From the NCBI GenBank assembly GCA_031177845.1, contig JAPSGG010000023.1, positions 1-10,105 of the forward strand: DNA of 10,105 nt. Reading direction: 5' to 3'. Origin of the DNA: Chromatiales bacterium. GTDB taxonomy: Bacteria > Pseudomonadota > Gammaproteobacteria > JACCYU01. The notes under the pieces are model-generated. The model did no database searches. It was not told where the DNA came from and saw only the letters and a list, made by a program, of their open reading frames with translations. Positions 5,794-10,105 of this stretch are shown in pieces (the stretch's first letter is position 1; every line of letters starts with the position of its first letter). Made by a program: the position numbers and the translations under genes.

Positions 5794-6516
5794 ATGCTTC
5801 AGGTGATAAACCGCACAGATGTCTCCAAGTCGGCCAAGCGCCGATGGGCAGCTTTCTGGATGCGGATTGCCGGATTAAGTTGGATAGGCCGCACGGCTAC
5901 GCGTCTTGCCGGCGCGTTCTCGCCACCCTACAAAGGCCGCCGTTATTTGGCCAAGCTGAATGCCCAAGGGTACTTCGCGCCCACGGCCGCTATCCACTGT
6001 CCCCATTTAACGACCGGCAGGAATGTCTTTGTCGGTGAACGGGTGACGATTCATGAGGCCGGAGACGGCGAGGTGGCCTTCGGGGATCGCGTATCTATCC
6101 ATCAGGATAGCATCATCGAGGTGGGTATGGGGGGGCGCGTGATCATCGGGGCGGATACGCATGTACAGCCGCGCTGCCAGTTGACGGCTTACAAGGGATC
6201 ATTGACGATCGGCGCGAACGTGCAAATCGGGCCCAACTGCGCATTTTATCCTTACAATCATGCCACCGCCGCCGGGCGGCTCATACAGGACCAGCCTCTG
6301 CAAACGAAGGGCGGTATCGTGTTAGAAGATGACGTGTGGCTGGGTTTTGGCGTCATTGTGCTGGATGGCGTGCGCATCGGTAGGGGGGCTGTGGTAGGCG
6401 CGGGTGCCGTGGTGACTCGCGACTTGCCAGAAAACGCCATTGCGGTTGGGGCACCAGCCCGCGTCATCAACACGCGCAGACAATCGATGACGAGCTCACA
6501 TGTAGATGATATCTAA
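5794..6516 (+). CDS. Left-handed beta-helix (hexapeptide repeat) acyltransferase, WbbJ/maltose-acetyltransferase type
   Basis: This is a 240-residue enzyme likely to transfer an acetyl or other acyl group from acyl-CoA to a sugar of the repeat unit, in the cytoplasm. Residues about 62-225 carry hexapeptide repeats of the [LIV]-G-x-x-x-x kind: TTGRNVFVGERVTIHEAG, VIIGADTHVQP, LTIGANVQIGPNC, VWLGFGVIVLDGVRIGRGAVVGAGAVV. The repeats are interrupted by a loop, YPYNHATAAG at 153-161, whose His156 is the expected catalytic base of this superfamily. The ending IAVGAPARVI (216-225) is the usual close of sugar O-acetyltransferases. The N-terminal 60 residues are a basic helical extension. Start: ATG at 5794 with AGGAA at 5785-5789, a 4-nt spacer, acceptable. 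The next glycosyltransferase begins 38 nt after its stop, so they probably share a transcript. Acyl donor and target sugar are unknown; an N-acyltransferase role is possible. Confidence 0.9.
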   Translation: MLQVINRTDVSKSAKRRWAAFWMRIAGLSWIGRTATRLAGAFSPPYKGRRYLAKLNAQGYFAPTAAIHCPHLTTGRNVFVGERVTIHEAGDGEVAFGDRVSIHQDSIIEVGMGGRVIIGADTHVQPRCQLTAYKGSLTIGANVQIGPNCAFYPYNHATAAGRLIQDQPLQTKGGIVLEDDVWLGFGVIVLDGVRIGRGAVVGAGAVVTRDLPENAIAVGAPARVINTRRQSMTSSHVDDI

Positions 6517-6554
6517 AGTGCTTGAAGCCGACTGATGGATGCGGAAGAAGGCCG

Positions 6555-7532
6555 ATGTCAATGAGCAGTGGAGGACCCTTCGTCAGCGTGGTGACGCCAG
6601 TGCGGAATGGCGAGCAATATCTGCGCGAGTGCATCGACAGCGTATTGGCCCAGACCTACCAGAACTGGGAATACGTGATCGTCAACAATTGCAGCACAGA
6701 TCGGACCCTGGAAATCGCTCAGAGCTACGCGGATCGCGACAAGCGGGTCAGCGTCCACGTTAACGAACATGCTCTAGACTTGCTCGAAAACTGGAATCAT
6801 GCTTTGCGGCAGATTAGCCCTGAGAGCAAGTACTGCAAGGTGCTACACGCTGACGACTTGCTGCTGCCCACTTGCATTGAGCAGATGGTCGAGGTCGGCG
6901 AGGCGAACCCCTCCGTTGGCATCATCGGCGCCTACCGTATCGATGAAGACTACGTGAACCTGGATAGCATGCCCTACAAGAGCACCGTCGTATCCGGTCG
7001 GGAGATCTGTCGGAGACGATTGCTAGGAGGCCCGGATATGTTCGGGTCTCCGACTTCCCTGATGATCCGTGCGGATCTCATTCGAGGCCGCAGGCAGTTC
7101 TACAACGAACAGAACCTGCATGCGGATAGTGAGGTATGTTTCGATCTGTTGCGAAACGTCGATTTCGGTTTCGTGCATCAGGTATTGACTTACACGCGCA
7201 GACACAATGACTCAGTTAGCTCATTTTCCAGGAGATTGAACACTCAAAAGGCCTCGCATTTTCTCCACCTAATTCGTTATGGACCCTATTTCTTGAACGA
7301 AGAGGAATATGCACGGCAATACAAACGGGCGCGCAGGGTCTATTACCGATTTCTGGCGCAGAACTATCTGCTGGTCCTTTTGGACAAGGATGCACGCGCA
7401 AAAAGAAAGGCCTTCGGACAGTATCACGGAAAAGCACTGGCGGAATTAGGCCAGCCGCTGAATCGGTTCAGCCTGTTCGCTGCAATGATCGCGGTCTTGT
7501 ACAACAAGGGCTTAGAGATGATAAAGGTATAG
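6555..7532 (+). CDS. Family 2 glycosyltransferase
   Basis: This is about a 325-residue GT-A enzyme. From the ATG at 6555, FVSVVTPVRNGEQYLRECID covers residues 9-28, YVIVNNCSTDRTLEIA 40-55, and the metal-binding HADD of VLHADDLLLP 98-101. A segment around residues 145-190 (FGSPTSLMIRADLIR, then LHADSEVCFDLL) matches the acceptor-side region of GT2 enzymes, with Asp-Ser-Glu as candidate base. The C-terminal part is basic and helical with no clear membrane span. Start: GGAAGAAGG at 6543-6551 precedes ATGs at 6555 and 6561; the 6555 start gives a 3-6 nt spacer and the 6561 start 9 nt. A TTG at 6522 is possible but lacks a ribosome site, so I do not use it. It lies 38 nt after the acyltransferase gene, suggesting one transcript. 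The substrate is not predictable. Confidence 0.9.
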   Translation: MSMSSGGPFVSVVTPVRNGEQYLRECIDSVLAQTYQNWEYVIVNNCSTDRTLEIAQSYADRDKRVSVHVNEHALDLLENWNHALRQISPESKYCKVLHADDLLLPTCIEQMVEVGEANPSVGIIGAYRIDEDYVNLDSMPYKSTVVSGREICRRRLLGGPDMFGSPTSLMIRADLIRGRRQFYNEQNLHADSEVCFDLLRNVDFGFVHQVLTYTRRHNDSVSSFSRRLNTQKASHFLHLIRYGPYFLNEEEYARQYKRARRVYYRFLAQNYLLVLLDKDARAKRKAFGQYHGKALAELGQPLNRFSLFAAMIAVLYNKGLEMIKV

Positions 7533-7886
7533 ATTATGGAACGGCGTCGAATGATTCCATGCTGGACGTGTCGCGAGAGGGTGAGCGGTTTAGCCTTATC
7601 CTTTATGCATTCTCAATGACTTGCAACGGTTGACGATTACAGCGGCCCCTGAGGCTATAGGAAATGCTGTGGTAATCGAGAATTACTCGCTGTGCGAATG
7701 GCAGACAACCGCGAATCTGCCTCAGCATGCTTGTGCCAAACGCCTCGGAAAACCCAATGGGAAAAGCCCAGAATTGCGGAAGCTAAAAAGACTAGCTTCT
7801 ATGATAGATGCTGGCGACGCTGACAAGCGCCTCGCTTTCAGCTGAACCCTAGGATCGGCAGGGACGATAGCTATGAGCGCATTCAC
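7533..7886. other. 354-nt gap between two glycosyltransferase genes, no gene recognised
   Basis: No supported gene is visible. A 27-codon frame from an ATG near 7536 and a longer frame at 7621-7845 lack motifs and convincing ribosome sites and look like chance openings. Within a block of same-strand glycosyltransferases separated by only tens of bases, this gap is unexpectedly long and may be the residue of a deleted gene. A stem-loop lies at 7779-7799. Confidence 0.5.
7779..7799. repeat. Perfect 7-bp stem-loop in the intergenic gap
   Basis: GAAGCTA (7779-7785) and TAGCTTC (7793-7799) are perfect complements around an A-rich 7-nt loop, and a G-U pair can extend the stem by one. No T-tract follows, so it is not a clear terminator. 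It may be an RNA structure in a shared transcript or chance. Confidence 0.3.
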
Positions 7887-8834
7887 ATGAAGAATCCTTT
7901 GGTTTCGATAGTTGTCTGCTGCCACAATAGGAGGAGCTACCTGGAGCAGACGATGGAGTCGATCTTTGCACAGAAATACCGACCTGTGGAGATCGTCGTC
8001 CTAGATGATGGCTCGACGGATGGCACCGATGAGTTGATGGCAAGTTACGGCGACCGAGTTCGATACTATTGGCAGGAGAATCGTGGCATAGCGGCCACGC
8101 GTACAGCCGCGTGTAAATTGGCTACTGGTGAACTCATCGCTTTCCAGGACGATGACGATTTGATGCCTCCTGAGCGGATTCTCAAGCTGTATGCTGCACT
8201 GTGCGAATATCCTTCTGCGATCTTTGCGGTGGGAGACTACGCCTTCATCGATCCAGATGGCAGACTCACTGGCGATCGATGGATGCCCGGTCATCTTGAT
8301 GATAAAGAGGGGCCGAAGCTGATTGAAGATGGGCGCGCTGCCGTGCTGTGGCCCAAGGTGCCGGGTGTTCCGCATACCACCCTATTCCGCAAATCGGACG
8401 GCGAACGCGTCGGCTGGTTTGATGAGCAGTTTACCTACGCGTGTTCTGATGCAGATTTTTTTGCAAGGCTTGCCAGTTTGGGCGCAATTGTGTACGTACG
8501 AGATGTCGTTTCCTACTATCGCCGCGGCCACAGCGCGCTTTGGAGCAATCAGCTTCGCGCCGATTATAGTCGGTTGCAGTTGTTCGAAAAACACGTGGCT
8601 CTGCTGGATGGCAAGGATGCCGAGCTGAGAAAACGATTGCTCCAAAGGATACGGGATATGATTGTCCGCATCGCGCGCCAGAAGAGCGAAGGATTGCAGA
8701 TCAAAGACAAGGACCTCGAAGCTTACGTTCAAAGAGGCATAGCGCTTTTAGGCTGGACTGATCGGCTTTCCCTGAGCTGGCATGCAATGGTAAAGCTCCC
8801 AATTCGCAGGCTTATTCATAGACATGTTCAATAA
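7887..8834 (+). CDS. Family 2 glycosyltransferase
   Basis: This is a 315-residue GT-A glycosyltransferase. PLVSIVVCCHNRRSYLEQTM covers residues 4-23, VEIVVLDDGSTDGTDEL 34-50, ENRGIAATRTAAC 64-76 (the usual N-x-G-x-x-x-A-R-N position, with Thr for Asn) and FQDDDDLMPP 86-95 as the metal-binding acidic block. A later VGWFDEQFTYACSDADFFARL segment is the typical acceptor/catalytic region, with Asp residues available as base. The last 90 residues are Lys/Arg- and Leu-rich helix and could bind membrane or a partner. The ATG at 7887 places the first strand normally; the upstream sequence has only a weak GAGCG-like site. Its end overlaps the next gene by 11 nt, which points to translational coupling, so these two enzymes likely act in sequence on one repeat unit. 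Sugar specificity is unknown. Confidence 0.9.
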   Translation: MKNPLVSIVVCCHNRRSYLEQTMESIFAQKYRPVEIVVLDDGSTDGTDELMASYGDRVRYYWQENRGIAATRTAACKLATGELIAFQDDDDLMPPERILKLYAALCEYPSAIFAVGDYAFIDPDGRLTGDRWMPGHLDDKEGPKLIEDGRAAVLWPKVPGVPHTTLFRKSDGERVGWFDEQFTYACSDADFFARLASLGAIVYVRDVVSYYRRGHSALWSNQLRADYSRLQLFEKHVALLDGKDAELRKRLLQRIRDMIVRIARQKSEGLQIKDKDLEAYVQRGIALLGWTDRLSLSWHAMVKLPIRRLIHRHVQ

Positions 8835-10104
8835 ACCTGATGGCCGATCTCTGCTCAAGAACGACAGCGTGGTTGCGCGCGAGCGATTCGAACGAGTCAT
8901 CTACATAATTGCGGGCCGCGCGCCGGTCAACGATCGAATTGACAAACTCTTGCAATTGTCAGCACCAGGGTGTCGGGTCGTACTTGTGACTCCGGAGGCT
9001 GATCCGGCCGACAGGCACAACCTTGTAGTAAAAGCATTGCCTAACCCAACCAACATTCTGCGTCCATTGAAGTTACGGACATTGAAGCGGATGGTTGACC
9101 ATCTGCTGTTTTTCCCTTCCCAAAAGATACTGTATGTAAAACCAGTTGAAAGGGCGCTTAGGAAGCACATTAGGGCGGATATAGAGCAGGGGAAAAAGGT
9201 CGTGCTGCTGACCTGCGTACCGCCGCATGACGTAGCGCTCATTGGATTACTTCTCAAAAAGCAGCTAACGCAAATACGCTGGATATTGGATTGGCAGGAT
9301 CTATGGAGTTATGACGAGAACTATTTCGAGCGAGTACCTCGGATCTATCGTAGTCGGCTGTTGAAGCTCGAACATCGCATGCTGGATACTGCCGACCTGA
9401 ACATCACAACTAATGGGTATGCAAAGGCAGTGCTGGAGGAGCACTACGGTATTCCAGGTGAGCGAATTACTTCAATTCCGCATCACTATTGTGCCAGTGA
9501 TCTAGCGGATTCAACGTTAGGAGATAGGCATACAGAATCACCTGATAATGGTCGTAAACCAATTCGCATCGGATTTCTCGGCACTTTTTACAAACCGCCG
9601 CGAGTGCCGGGCGATATGGTGAGCGACGTAATCGGTGAGCTCAGAAACTCCGGCCTAAGTCTCGAGCTGCACGTGCATGGCGGCATACCTCGGGTGGAAA
9701 ACCGTGTATTGGAGAAGATGCGCAGAAACGGGGTGGTCTTGCATAGGCCGGTAAGCCACAAGGAGAGTTTGACGGCGCTCGTGAGATACGATTTCTTGAT
9801 GCTCATGCTATCTAATCTCCCAAATAGTAGGGCTGTGATGAGCATCAAGTTGCCTCACTACCTGCTGGCGGGCAGGCCTATACTGGCAATCGTACCGGAT
9901 CCTTCGGCCGTGGCCGATATAGTCAGGGAGACCGGGAGTGGATACGTGATCGACATCAATGGCGATTGGCGGATCCAGCTAAAACAAATTGTATCCGAAA
10001 GTGCGACGAGACGCGCGCCGCCCGATCGCAACTTGAGTGCGATTGAGCAGTACTCTTGGGAAAATATCTCTAGGCAATGGATGAAGGTTCTGGCCCAGGA
10101 ATAG
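8824..10104 (+). CDS. GT-B fold glycosyltransferase, family GT4-like
   Basis: This is a complete 426-residue protein ending 1 nt before the window edge. It appears to have two Rossmann-like halves. The N-terminal half starts with VIYIIAGRAP and RVVLVTPE strands (about 25-58) and has VVLLTCVPPHDVALIGLLLKK at 126-146 and WILDWQDLW at 153-161, typical of WcaI/GT4-like proteins in polysaccharide loci. The C-terminal half starts with IRIGFLGTFYKPPR (247-260) and ends with the donor-binding stretch SIKLPHYLLAGRPILAIVP (340-358), followed by a glycine-rich SGYVID strand and a C-terminal helix. In many relatives the donor stretch reads K-L-x-E-Y-L-A-x-G; here that Glu is His345, so donor handling may differ. 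The ATG at 8824 overlaps the preceding gene by 11 nt, consistent with translational coupling. It probably retains the NDP-sugar nucleotide as donor substrate; the sugar is unknown. Confidence 0.85.
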   Translation: MFNKPDGRSLLKNDSVVARERFERVIYIIAGRAPVNDRIDKLLQLSAPGCRVVLVTPEADPADRHNLVVKALPNPTNILRPLKLRTLKRMVDHLLFFPSQKILYVKPVERALRKHIRADIEQGKKVVLLTCVPPHDVALIGLLLKKQLTQIRWILDWQDLWSYDENYFERVPRIYRSRLLKLEHRMLDTADLNITTNGYAKAVLEEHYGIPGERITSIPHHYCASDLADSTLGDRHTESPDNGRKPIRIGFLGTFYKPPRVPGDMVSDVIGELRNSGLSLELHVHGGIPRVENRVLEKMRRNGVVLHRPVSHKESLTALVRYDFLMLMLSNLPNSRAVMSIKLPHYLLAGRPILAIVPDPSAVADIVRETGSGYVIDINGDWRIQLKQIVSESATRRAPPDRNLSAIEQYSWENISRQWMKVLAQE

Positions 10105-10105
10105 C

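Noticed and set aside
1..10105. CRISPR array, tRNA or rRNA genes
   Set aside because: No regularly spaced direct repeats and no tRNA- or rRNA-like conserved segments were seen on either strand.

Overview
The window is part of a surface-polysaccharide (exopolysaccharide, capsule or O-antigen) biosynthesis region, probably from a Gram-negative, moderately GC-rich bacterium and most likely a proteobacterium. This rests on the dense set of glycosyltransferases, a lipobox-type lipoprotein and an IS5-group transposase remnant of a kind common in Proteobacteria. No taxonomic marker is present, so the assignment is an inference. Coding density is low for a bacterium, and broken genes, long gaps and repeats suggest a mosaic accessory island.

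Region by region: positions 1-365 are mobile-element debris. They hold the decayed N-terminal part of an IS5-group (DUF4096-type) transposase on the minus strand, running off the window start, followed directly by an inverted repeat with 40-bp arms. Right after the second arm comes a 5'-truncated sulfotransferase (366-869), which keeps the 3'-phosphate-binding motif of the PAPS site but has lost the N-terminal 5'-phosphosulfate loop. A family 2 glycosyltransferase follows (1019-1933). Then come a NodB-type polysaccharide deacetylase (2148-2864) and a second family 2 glycosyltransferase (2892-3755), tightly spaced. A convergent gene on the minus strand (3948-5132) encodes a lipoprotein with a cadherin-like/Ig-like repeat and an SGNH esterase domain.

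After a 661-nt gene-free stretch come a left-handed beta-helix acyltransferase (5794-6516), a third family 2 glycosyltransferase (6555-7532), a 354-nt gap, a fourth family 2 glycosyltransferase (7887-8834) and a GT-B glycosyltransferase resembling family GT4 (8824-10104). The last two overlap by 11 nt.

The likely joint role, inferred from families, is stepwise cytoplasmic assembly of a repeat unit by at least five glycosyltransferases. The acyltransferase would add O- or N-acyl groups, and the NodB deacetylase would remove N-acetyl groups. The SGNH lipoprotein may trim or remodel ester groups outside the cytoplasmic membrane. No polymerase, flippase, chain-length regulator or initiating transferase is visible here.

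The most unusual structural signal is an 80-bp sequence present twice in inverted orientation (1966-2045 and 5329-5408, 76 of 80 positions identical). The two copies bracket exactly the deacetylase, glycosyltransferase and SGNH lipoprotein genes.
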